64,000 nt of DNA from Beggiatoa alba B18LD (lineage in GTDB: Bacteria > Pseudomonadota > Gammaproteobacteria > Beggiatoales > Beggiatoaceae). The notes beneath the pieces are model-generated. The model did not search any database, was not told where the DNA came from, and was given only the letters and a program-made list of their open reading frames with translations. The stretch lies in NCBI RefSeq assembly GCF_000245015.1, contig NZ_JH600070.1:2371804-2435803 (forward strand), given 5' to 3'. A program made the position numbers and the translations under genes. Below are positions 17,613 through 25,361 of the stretch, piece after piece (position 1 is the stretch's first letter; each line of letters starts with the position of its first letter).

Positions 17613-18571
17613 TTTATTCTCGGATTGCTGGCACAGGTAGCTATCTACCTGCACGAGTCGTCACAAATGCTGATTTGGAAAAAATCGTCGATACCAGTCA
17701 TGAATGGATTGTTGAACGGACAGGTATTCACCAACGGCATATTGTAGCGGACGGAGAAGGCACTTGTGACATGGCTGAACGCGCGGCACGTCGCGCACTA
17801 ACTGCTGCCAATTGTACACCTGCAGATATTGATTTAATTATTCTAGGAACGACAACTCCTGATTGCATCTATCCCAGCACCGCTTGTTTATTACAAGCCC
17901 GCTTAGATAACCACACCGCCGCCGCGTTTGACGTTCAAGCCGTTTGCAGTGGTTTTATTTACGCGCTCAGCATTGCGGATAAATTTATTAAATCAGGCAG
18001 TGCAAAACGTGCTTTAGTGGTGGGTGCTGAAACCTACTCCCGAATTCTCAACTGGCAAGACCGCAATACCTGTGTCCTCTTTGGCGATGGTGCGGGAGCT
18101 GTTGTTTTAGAAGCCAGTGAAGAGGCGGGAATTCTATCAAGCCACCTTCATGCCGACGGTAGTTATAAAGATTATTTACACGTACCAGGGCATGTAGAAC
18201 AAGGTAAAATCCTTGGTGGTGATGGGTTTACAACCATGCAAGGTACAGAAGTTTTTAAATTTGCTGTTAAAGTGCTCAGTGAAGTGGTCGACGAAGTCCT
18301 CACAGCTAACCAACTACAAACAACAGATATAAACTGGTTAGTTCCCCATCAAGCGAACATTCGCATTATCAGTGCGACGGCTAAAAAATTAAAAATGCCC
18401 ATGGAACAAGTCATTGTAACCGTTCCACACCATGGCAATACTTCTGCTGCCTCTATCCCTTTAGCACTGGATACCGCTGTGCGAGATGGTCGCATTCAAC
18501 GTGGTCAAAATTTATTGCTAGAAGGCATTGGCGGTGGCTTTACATGGGGAGCTGTTTTAGTCCGTTATTAA
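17609..18571 (+). CDS. fabH: 3-oxoacyl-ACP synthase III (KAS III)
   Basis: Condenses acetyl-CoA with malonyl-ACP to start type II fatty-acid synthesis. The 320 aa carry the full catalytic triad: C113 (AVCSGF), H247 (VPHQANIRI) and N277 ([11 protein letters not shown]). The start TTG is confirmed by the four-base overlap with plsX, a purine-rich AAGAAGG site, and the family opening [12 protein letters not shown]. Part of the plsX-fabH-fabD-fabG-acpP-fabF cluster. Confidence 0.97.
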   Translation: MIYSRIAGTGSYLPARVVTNADLEKIVDTSHEWIVERTGIHQRHIVADGEGTCDMAERAARRALTAANCTPADIDLIILGTTTPDCIYPSTACLLQARLDNHTAAAFDVQAVCSGFIYALSIADKFIKSGSAKRALVVGAETYSRILNWQDRNTCVLFGDGAGAVVLEASEEAGILSSHLHADGSYKDYLHVPGHVEQGKILGGDGFTTMQGTEVFKFAVKVLSEVVDEVLTANQLQTTDINWLVPHQANIRIISATAKKLKMPMEQVIVTVPHHGNTSAASIPLALDTAVRDGRIQRGQNLLLEGIGGGFTWGAVLVRY

Positions 18572-18672
18572 TGGATAAAACAACCGAATAACCTGAAAAT
18601 GCGATATATTAGCAACACACGTAAACAACAATTTCTCTAAACTCTATCTACTTGTTACGTCAAACATTACCC

Positions 18673-19614
18673 ATGACTAAATACACGTTTGTATTTCCCG
18701 GACAAGGTTCTCAAGCGGTTGGCATGTTGGCGGAGCTTGCCAATACCTACCCCATTGTTAAACAAACCTTTGAAGAAGCCTCACAAACACTGGGATATGA
18801 TTTGTGGAAACTCACCCAAGAAGGTCCTGAAGAAAGTCTAAACCAAACGGATAAAACGCAACCTGCCATGTTAGCGGCTGGGGTCTCTGTTTGGCGGGTG
18901 TGGTCATCACAAATAACGAGCAAACCCACCTACATGGCAGGGCATAGTTTTGGCGAGTACAGCGCGCTTACTTGTGCACAAGCAATCAGTTATGCAGACA
19001 CTGTTTTACTCGCGCAAGCACGCGGACAATTTATGCGAGATGCAGTTGCCCCTCATTCTGGCGCAGTCGCTGCTGTTTTAGGTTTAGAAGACGAAGCCTT
19101 AAAAACCGCTTGCCAACAAGCCGCACAAGGACAAATTGTTGCCGCTGTCAACTTTAACGCCCCTGGACAAGTGGTTGTCGCGGGTGAAAAAGCCGCCGTT
19201 GAACGTGCCATAGAATTGGCAAAAGCGGCAGGGGCTAAAAAAGCCATTCTGCTACCCGTCAGCGTGCCTGTTCACTGCGACCTAATGCGCCCTGCTGCGG
19301 AAAAAATGGCAGAAAAACTTGCACAAGTAACTATCGTCGCACCAACAATTCCCGTCATTCACAACGTAGATGTTGCAACCCATTGCGAAGCCAGCGAAAT
19401 CCGTCAAGCCCTCGTCAGTCAAATTTATAGCCCTGTGCGTTGGACAGAAACCGTTCAATATATGGCACAACAAGGCGTTACCAGCCTATTTGAATGTGGC
19501 CCTGGTAAAGTATTGGCAGGACTAACCAAACGCATTGCAAAAGAAATGCAATCACTCCCGATTTACGATTTAAAAAGTTTAGAACAAGCCTTACAAGCGG
19601 TGGAGCAAGCATAA
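18673..19614 (+). CDS. fabD: Malonyl-CoA:ACP transacylase
   Basis: Loads malonyl groups onto ACP. The 313 aa from MTKYTFVFPGQGSQAVGM carry the nucleophile S92 in GHSFGEYSAL and H201 in PVHCDLM, exactly the E. coli spacing. An upstream in-frame start at 18652 would add seven residues not seen in the family. It is separated from fabH by about 100 bp, where a second promoter could lie, and from fabG by one base. Confidence 0.96.
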   Translation: MTKYTFVFPGQGSQAVGMLAELANTYPIVKQTFEEASQTLGYDLWKLTQEGPEESLNQTDKTQPAMLAAGVSVWRVWSSQITSKPTYMAGHSFGEYSALTCAQAISYADTVLLAQARGQFMRDAVAPHSGAVAAVLGLEDEALKTACQQAAQGQIVAAVNFNAPGQVVVAGEKAAVERAIELAKAAGAKKAILLPVSVPVHCDLMRPAAEKMAEKLAQVTIVAPTIPVIHNVDVATHCEASEIRQALVSQIYSPVRWTETVQYMAQQGVTSLFECGPGKVLAGLTKRIAKEMQSLPIYDLKSLEQALQAVEQA

Positions 19615-19615
19615 T

Positions 19616-20356
19616 ATGACAGCATTAACAGGCGAAATTGCCTTAGTCACAGGGGCAAGTCGTGGCATTGGTAAAGCCATTGCCCTCGCATTAGGTCAAG
19701 CAGGTGCTCAAATCATTGGCACTGCAACCAGCAGTGAAGGGGCAAATAGTATTGAACAATACCTCAGCGAACAAGGCATAACAGGTAAAGGCATGGTCTT
19801 AGAAGTAGGAAGCGCGGACTCCATTAACGCGCTTATCGATGCCTTAGGGAAAAACATGCCCAGCATATTAATTAACAATGCGGCAATTACCCGTGATACC
19901 TTATTAATGCGTATGGATGATGCAGACTGGGATGCGGTTATCAATACAAATCTCACCTCAGTTTATCGCCTGAGTAAAGCCTGCATTCGTGCCATGTTAA
20001 AAGCAAAACACGGTAGAATTATTACCCTAACCTCCGTTGTAGGCTTGACAGGAAACGCAGGACAGGCAAACTATGCAGCGGCAAAAGCGGGCGTTATTGG
20101 TTTTACCAAATCCCTTGCAAAAGAAGTCGGCAGTCGTGGCATTACCGTGAACGCGATTGCCCCTGGTTTTATCGAAACAGATATGACCCGTAAATTAACG
20201 GATGAACAACGGAATTTCTTAATTCAACAAATTCCTTTAGGGCGCATGGGCAGTGTAGAAGATATCGCCGCTGCTGTAGCTTTTCTAGCTTCTCCGAGTG
20301 CCGCGTATATTACGGGCGAAACCCTACATGTCAATGGCGGCATGTACATGGCGTAA
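19616..20356 (+). CDS. fabG: 3-oxoacyl-ACP reductase
   Basis: NADPH-dependent short-chain dehydrogenase that reduces 3-ketoacyl-ACP. The 246 aa show the cofactor loop TGASRGIGKAIA, NNAAITRD, and the catalytic S140, Y153 and K157 (YAAAKAGVIGFTKSLAKE, quoted in part). The C-terminus reads GETLHVNGGMYMA. The ATG follows the fabD stop by one base, with a TGGAG site inside the end of fabD, so the two are translationally coupled. Confidence 0.97.
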   Translation: MTALTGEIALVTGASRGIGKAIALALGQAGAQIIGTATSSEGANSIEQYLSEQGITGKGMVLEVGSADSINALIDALGKNMPSILINNAAITRDTLLMRMDDADWDAVINTNLTSVYRLSKACIRAMLKAKHGRIITLTSVVGLTGNAGQANYAAAKAGVIGFTKSLAKEVGSRGITVNAIAPGFIETDMTRKLTDEQRNFLIQQIPLGRMGSVEDIAAAVAFLASPSAAYITGETLHVNGGMYMA

Positions 20357-20480
20357 AAGCGTTTTAAGTTTAACGAACATCAACATCATTGATTGCTGGA
20401 TGCGCGTTATTTTATAACTCTCCCTGCTATTCCAAATAGATAGCAAAGGAAAGTCAATTAGTTTTTCATCCCTAAAGACA

Positions 20481-20502
20481 GCAGACTGCTTGTCTGCCTT
20501 TT
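20481..20502 (+). terminator. Stem-loop between fabG and acpP
   Basis: GCAGAC-TGCTT-GTCTGC is followed by CTTTT, 26 bp before the acpP start. It may be a weak terminator or attenuator. Such partial uncoupling would suit the far higher expression usually needed for acyl carrier protein. Confidence 0.5.
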
Positions 20503-20527
20503 AATTTATCCTGGAGGATAACTTGTT

Positions 20528-20764
20528 ATGAGTACCGTTGAGGAACGTGTCAAGAAAATCGTTGTTGAGCAATTAGGCGTTAAAGAAGAAGAAGTGAAAA
20601 ATAACTCTTCTTTCGTTGATGACTTAGGCGCGGATTCTCTTGATAATGTGGAATTAGTCATGGCTTTAGAAGAAGAGTTTGGCTGTGAAATTCCCGACGA
20701 TGAAGCGGAAAAAATCACAACTGTGCAACAAGCCATCGACTATATCAGCAAAAACTTGCAGTAA
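20528..20764 (+). CDS. acpP: Acyl carrier protein
   Basis: The small acidic 78-aa carrier of growing acyl chains. S37 in [13 protein letters not shown] is the 4'-phosphopantetheine site. The length and helices II/III ([20 protein letters not shown]) are canonical. A very strong CTGGAGG Shine-Dalgarno precedes ATG, consistent with abundant expression. Confidence 0.98.
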   Translation: MSTVEERVKKIVVEQLGVKEEEVKNNSSFVDDLGADSLDNVELVMALEEEFGCEIPDDEAEKITTVQQAIDYISKNLQ

Positions 20765-20831
20765 TAGCTTGCCTCACAGTTGGTAGCCGATACTCCTATC
20801 GGCTACATCACTTTATTCAGGAACGGTAATA

Positions 20832-22076
20832 GTGACAAAAAGACGTGTTGTCGTAACAGGTTTAGGCGCGGTTTCCCCCGTCGGTTTAAACGTCAAAGAA
20901 AATTGGGATAACATCCTAGCTGGTAAAAGTGGTATTTCCACGGTTACGAGCTTCGATATATCCACCTTCCCTTGTCAATTTGCAGGGACTGTCAAAGGAT
21001 TTGACGTGACCGAATATATTCCTGCAAAAGAAGCGAAAAAAATGGATACATTTATCCATTACGGTATCGCTGCAGGCATTCAGGCCATGAAAGATTCAGG
21101 GCTAGAAATCACAGAAGCCAATGCAGAGCGCGTCGGCATTGCGATTGGTTCAGGGATTGGTGGCTTACCAGGGATTGAAAAAGGGCACTCCGCTTATATG
21201 ACAGGCGGCGCAAGAAAAATCTCCCCCTTCTTCGTTCCTAGTAATATCATTAACATGGTTGCGGGCAACCTTTCCATTATGCTCGGCATTAAAGGGCCTA
21301 ATTACGCCATTGTTACTGCCTGTTCTACAGGTACTCACAATATCGGCGGGGCAGCCCGTTTAATTCAATACGGTGATGCAGATGTCATGGTTGCTGGGGG
21401 TGCGGAAATGTCCAGTTGTCCGATGGGACTGGGTGGCTTTGCCGCAGCACGGGCATTATCAACCCGTAACGACTCCCCTGAAACAGCCAGCCGACCTTGG
21501 GATAAAGACCGTGACGGATTCGTTTTAGGTGATGGTGCTGGTGTGGTTGTGCTGGAAGAGTATGAACATGCCAAACGACGTGGCGCGAATATCTATGCGG
21601 AATTAGTAGGCTCAGGAATGAGCGGTGATGCTTATCACATGACCCTGCCGTCTGAAAGTGGAGAAGGGGCGAGTGCTTGTATGCGCAATGCCTTACGCGA
21701 TGCACAACTCAATCCGACAGCGGTTGACTACATCAATGCACACGGAACTTCTACCCCCGCAGGCGATAAAATAGAAGCCCTTGCGATTAAAAAGACCTTT
21801 GCAGACCACGCCGCCACATTAGCTGTCAGCTCTACGAAGTCTATGACGGGTCATTTACTAGGTGCAGCAGGTGGGATTGAAGCGATTTACACCATTTTAA
21901 GTATTCGCGACCAAGTAGCCCCTCCAACAATTAATTTGGTGAATCTCGACCCCGAATGTGCAGGCTTAGATTTTGTCCCACATCAAGCCAAAGCTATGCG
22001 GATAGAGGTTGCATTATCAAATTCCTTCGGCTTCGGCGGTACAAATGGGACACTGATATTTAAGCGTCTCACGTAA
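20832..22076 (+). CDS. fabF: 3-oxoacyl-ACP synthase II
   Basis: Elongating condensing enzyme. The 414 aa carry the Cys-His-His triad: C164 ([11 protein letters not shown]), H304 ([11 protein letters not shown]) and H341 ([11 protein letters not shown]). The start is GTG at 20832, which fits the family opening [22 protein letters not shown] lies about seven bases before. It follows acpP by about 65 bp, as in E. coli. Confidence 0.97.
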   Translation: MTKRRVVVTGLGAVSPVGLNVKENWDNILAGKSGISTVTSFDISTFPCQFAGTVKGFDVTEYIPAKEAKKMDTFIHYGIAAGIQAMKDSGLEITEANAERVGIAIGSGIGGLPGIEKGHSAYMTGGARKISPFFVPSNIINMVAGNLSIMLGIKGPNYAIVTACSTGTHNIGGAARLIQYGDADVMVAGGAEMSSCPMGLGGFAAARALSTRNDSPETASRPWDKDRDGFVLGDGAGVVVLEEYEHAKRRGANIYAELVGSGMSGDAYHMTLPSESGEGASACMRNALRDAQLNPTAVDYINAHGTSTPAGDKIEALAIKKTFADHAATLAVSSTKSMTGHLLGAAGGIEAIYTILSIRDQVAPPTINLVNLDPECAGLDFVPHQAKAMRIEVALSNSFGFGGTNGTLIFKRLT

Positions 22077-22093
22077 CTAGCAGGAATACAGAC

Positions 22094-22930
22094 TTGATCA
22101 TGACCGAAAACAATACACTGTCACTCTCGGTTTATGATCGAGGCTTACACTACGGCGATGGTTTATTTGAAACTTACGCCGTACAACAAATACCACTCTG
22201 CTGGGCATGGCACGGTGAAAGATTACAAGCAGGCTGTCAACGCTTAGGTTTCCCCCCCCCAGACTTACCCCAACTTTATCAACAAGCCATCCAAGTTATC
22301 CCATCAACACCCCGCAGTGTTCTAAAACTACTGATAACACGGGGTGTCGGTGGACGTGGTTATCGACCGCCCCAGCCTGCACACCCGCAATATATCTGGC
22401 TCTCTTACCCCTATCCCGATTATCCCGCTGATTATGCACAAACAGGCGTAACCATACGCATTTGTGAAACCCGTTTAGCCCGTCAACCACAATTAGCAGG
22501 GCTAAAACATCTTAACCGCTTAGAACAAGTGCTTGCCCGCCAAGAATGGCATGAAACGGACATTGCAGAAGGCTTAATGCTGGATACAGCAGATAATGTG
22601 ATTGAAGGGACGATGACCAATCTCTTTCTGGTAAAAGGGCAAACCTTACACACGCCAGATTTAAGCCACGCAGGGATTGCAGGCATTATGCGACGTGCGA
22701 TTTTAACCCTAGCCCCACAACTGGGATATACCGTTGTACAAGGACAATACCGCATAACAGATTGCTTAAACGCGGATGAAATTTTACTGACTAATAGCAT
22801 AATTGGACTATGGACAGTTCGCCAACTGAATAACCGATACTATACGGTAGGAACGGTTAGCCAAACCCTTCGCCATCACCTTCGACAGCAACAGTGGATG
22901 ATTAATGATGCTGAATGCCCGCCTACGTAA
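22094..22930 (+). CDS. pabC: Aminodeoxychorismate lyase
   Basis: PLP enzyme that splits 4-amino-4-deoxychorismate to p-aminobenzoate and pyruvate in folate synthesis. The class IV aminotransferase fold is shown by DRGLHYGDGLFETYAV, the PLP lysine K138 in LKHLNRLEQVLARQ, and EGTMTNLFLV. The start is uncertain: TTG 22094 has AGGA eight bases upstream, while ATG 22100, two codons later, is farther from it. It is placed between fabF and mltG as in E. coli. Its last 26 bases overlap mltG. Confidence 0.93.
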   Translation: MIMTENNTLSLSVYDRGLHYGDGLFETYAVQQIPLCWAWHGERLQAGCQRLGFPPPDLPQLYQQAIQVIPSTPRSVLKLLITRGVGGRGYRPPQPAHPQYIWLSYPYPDYPADYAQTGVTIRICETRLARQPQLAGLKHLNRLEQVLARQEWHETDIAEGLMLDTADNVIEGTMTNLFLVKGQTLHTPDLSHAGIAGIMRRAILTLAPQLGYTVVQGQYRITDCLNADEILLTNSIIGLWTVRQLNNRYYTVGTVSQTLRHHLRQQQWMINDAECPPT

Positions 22931-24002
22931 AATATTCTCTATTTTTTTATTATTGATTTTTATCTTTCTTCTTCTTGCCTGTGCAGGAGCATATTGGCTT
23001 TATACCTACCGACTGACTGCACCATTGCCCACCAGTGAAGATTGGCAATACACAATTCCCACAGGTACGAGCTTAAACACTATTGCGGAAGACCTTAATC
23101 GCCAAGGACAACTAGACACACTCACCGCTTTCGCATGGGTTTATCTCGCACGTTTAGAAAAGAAAGCCCAACAAATCAAAGCGGGTGAATACGCCATTCC
23201 CGCAGGCACTAGCCCACAAGGACTGCTCACAATCTTCACCTCAGGCAAAACTATTCAATACAGCCTGACCATTCCCGAAGGTATTAACTTTCGTGAATTA
23301 ATCATTGCCGTACAAGCACATCCCAAAATTAAACACACACTAAAAAATTTAGATGCTGCCAGCGTCATGCAAGCCATCGGTATTAAACATGAACAATATC
23401 CCGAAGGTCTATTTTATCCTGATACTTACAACTTCCCCGCGAATACAACCGATGTCGCATTTCTTCAACGCGCCTATCAACTGATGGCAACAGAATTAGA
23501 AACTGCGTGGCAACAACGAGTTGACAATTTACCACTTAAGACACCTTATGAAGCCTTAACGCTTGCCTCAATCGTAGAAAAAGAAACAGGGGTTGCCAGC
23601 GAACGCGCACAAATTGCGGGCGTATTTATCCGCCGTTTACAAAAAGGGATGCGCTTACAAACCGACCCAACGGTAATTTATGCATTAGGTGAGGCTTATG
23701 ATGGCAATATTCGCAGTAAAGATTTAGAAGTTGATAGCCCTTACAACACCTACCGCTATACAGGATTGCCACCGACCCCGATAGCCTTACCCAGTAAAGC
23801 AGCCTTACAAGCAGCGGTTAATCCTGATAAAGGCGACAGCTTATACTTTGTTGCGAAAGGTGACGGAAGCCATTATTTTTCGGCGACACAAACAGAACAC
23901 AGTTGTGCGGTTATTCAATATCAATTAAAAGATAAAGCCCCCGCAAAATATCGACAATGGTGTGGACAATATCCCAGTTGCTCCGCTTGTCGAGCGAATT
24001 GA
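22905..24002 (+). CDS. mltG: Endolytic murein transglycosylase MltG (YceG family)
   Basis: Cuts nascent glycan strands at the inner membrane and so helps set their length. The 365 aa have one N-terminal membrane helix (residues about 10-35, IFSIFLLLIFIFLLLACAG), a LysM-like region (IPTGTSLNTIAEDL) and the YceG catalytic domain with E225 in ASIVEKETGVASER. Conserved LQTDPTVIYALG and YNTYRYTGLPPTPI are also present. It overlaps pabC by 26 bp. tmk/holB, which follow in E. coli, are absent; element A starts 17 bases after the stop. Confidence 0.95.
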   Translation: MMLNARLRKIFSIFLLLIFIFLLLACAGAYWLYTYRLTAPLPTSEDWQYTIPTGTSLNTIAEDLNRQGQLDTLTAFAWVYLARLEKKAQQIKAGEYAIPAGTSPQGLLTIFTSGKTIQYSLTIPEGINFRELIIAVQAHPKIKHTLKNLDAASVMQAIGIKHEQYPEGLFYPDTYNFPANTTDVAFLQRAYQLMATELETAWQQRVDNLPLKTPYEALTLASIVEKETGVASERAQIAGVFIRRLQKGMRLQTDPTVIYALGEAYDGNIRSKDLEVDSPYNTYRYTGLPPTPIALPSKAALQAAVNPDKGDSLYFVAKGDGSHYFSATQTEHSCAVIQYQLKDKAPAKYRQWCGQYPSCSACRAN

Positions 24003-24006
24003 TAGC

Positions 24007-24018
24007 TATAGTAAACGT
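24007..24018. repeat. Element B end fragment
   Basis: TATAGTAAACGT, the terminal sequence of the element B family, lies right at the left end of element A copy 2. The rest of element B is missing, so this may be a solo end or the target into which element A inserted. Confidence 0.5.
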
Positions 24019-24250
24019 AACCTGAGTTCGGCGAGATTCTTTTAAAAAGACAACAGCTTGTCTGAATCAGAATTTTCAGAATTAACAGAATTTAAACCCC
24101 TTAAACCAAGAAATTAATGCGAATCACGTTTTTTAATTCTGCTAATTCTGAAAATTCTGTGAATTCTGATTCAGACAAAAAAAGACCTACTAGGGTTTCA
24201 AAACCTAGCAGGTCTCTGTTTTATTTTATAAAACTCGCAGAGCTCAAGTT
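24019..24250. repeat. Element A copy 2 (complete, in the mltG/glycosyltransferase convergent gap)
   Basis: Left terminal repeat AACCTGAGTTCGGCGAG (24019-24035), long imperfect palindrome 24059-24177 with ends TGTCTGAATCAGAATT / AATTCTGATTCAGACA, hairpin 24184-24214, right terminal repeat AACTCGCAGAGCTCAAGTT (24232-24250). The right end contains the stop codon of the minus-strand glycosyltransferase. It fills nearly the whole convergent intergenic space. Confidence 0.88.
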
Positions 24251-25329
24251 GGGTTAATAACCTTCTCCATTTGCTGTAAGAAAACGCTAATATCAAACTG
24301 TTGAGCTTGTTGCTCGCAATATTCGCGTAAGCGCAAGGCATAATCAGCATCTAATAATTGCACCGCATCGCAAATCATCTCTACTGTAAAATCAGTCGGT
24401 AATAAAAGCCCTGTCCGTTCAGGGATAATGCTTTCTAATAATCCCCCTTCAGCAACACCGATAACAGGCTTTCCCGCTGCCATAGATTCTATAGGCGACA
24501 TCCCGAAATCTTCCGCTTTTGCTAAATACAGCGTTGCAATAGCATTGCCTAATAATGTGTGCAGGGTTTCATCCCCAACCCAGCCCGTTAATTGAATATT
24601 TGGCGCATTGCGTGCTAAATGTGTTAAGCGATTAAATTCTTGACCACCTGACGCAACAATTAATTGTTTATCAGGCATTTTTAAAAACGCTTCAATAATT
24701 TTATCAACTCGTTTTAAGGGGTCTAAACGTGCTATTGATAAATAATAGTTTTTCTGTCCTAACCATTTGAATTGTTCTGTATCACAGGGGGGATAAATAA
24801 CCGTTGCTGATTTTCCTAAATAGTGCTGAATACGCTGTTGTACATTGTAGGAATTGGCAATAATTTGTGACATTTGCCCGATAGCGGTTTCATAACGAGG
24901 TTGTAAATAGCGGATAAAGGCTTTTAAGGCAAAGCGTAAAGGGCGCGGGGTTTGGCTTAAGTAAAAATCGGCTTGGTCATAAATAAAACGGGGGGGCGTG
25001 TGGCAGTAGAAAATGTGTTGTGCTTGTGGGTGTCGATGAATAGCAAGCGGGGTATAAAAACCACTGTATAAAAGTGTATTGTAATGCTTAATAAAATCTG
25101 TTTTTTTGCTTTCAAACGCACGGGTTAATTTAAATTGTCGCCAGAGTGGCAAATTACTTCGTGCTTTTAAATCATATTGTTGCGTAATGCCTTGTAGAAA
25201 CGGATGATTTTCACGGGCAAAACCGTAAGCAATTGCTCCCGCTGAGTGACGCGCTAATAAATTACAGAGTCGCCCGCCTCCTTCTAACGATTCAAAGTAA
25301 TCATGCAAAATAAGAAATGAATTTGTCAT
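24244..25329 (-). CDS. Family 4 glycosyltransferase
   Basis: About 361 aa from MTNSFLILHDYFESLEGGG. This is a GT-B fold: the N-terminal Rossmann half has the glycine-rich EGGGRLCN loop; the C-terminal GT1/GT4 nucleotide-sugar domain has YYLSIARLDPLKRVDKIIEAF, LTGWVGDETLHTLL, and the EDFGMSPIESMAAGKPVIG block with the retaining-enzyme E-x7-E pattern. It is cytoplasmic or membrane-associated. It sits 32 bases after the TPS exoprotein gene, so it may be co-transcribed and could glycosylate a surface polymer or that exoprotein, but this is only proximity. An alternative TTG start at 25383 would overlap the exoprotein gene. Donor and acceptor are unknown. Confidence 0.88.
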   Translation of the reverse strand: MTNSFLILHDYFESLEGGGRLCNLLARHSAGAIAYGFARENHPFLQGITQQYDLKARSNLPLWRQFKLTRAFESKKTDFIKHYNTLLYSGFYTPLAIHRHPQAQHIFYCHTPPRFIYDQADFYLSQTPRPLRFALKAFIRYLQPRYETAIGQMSQIIANSYNVQQRIQHYLGKSATVIYPPCDTEQFKWLGQKNYYLSIARLDPLKRVDKIIEAFLKMPDKQLIVASGGQEFNRLTHLARNAPNIQLTGWVGDETLHTLLGNAIATLYLAKAEDFGMSPIESMAAGKPVIGVAEGGLLESIIPERTGLLLPTDFTVEMICDAVQLLDADYALRLREYCEQQAQQFDISVFLQQMEKVINPT

Positions 25330-25361
25330 AAGTTGAATAAATTTACGATGCGCTAAGGCTG

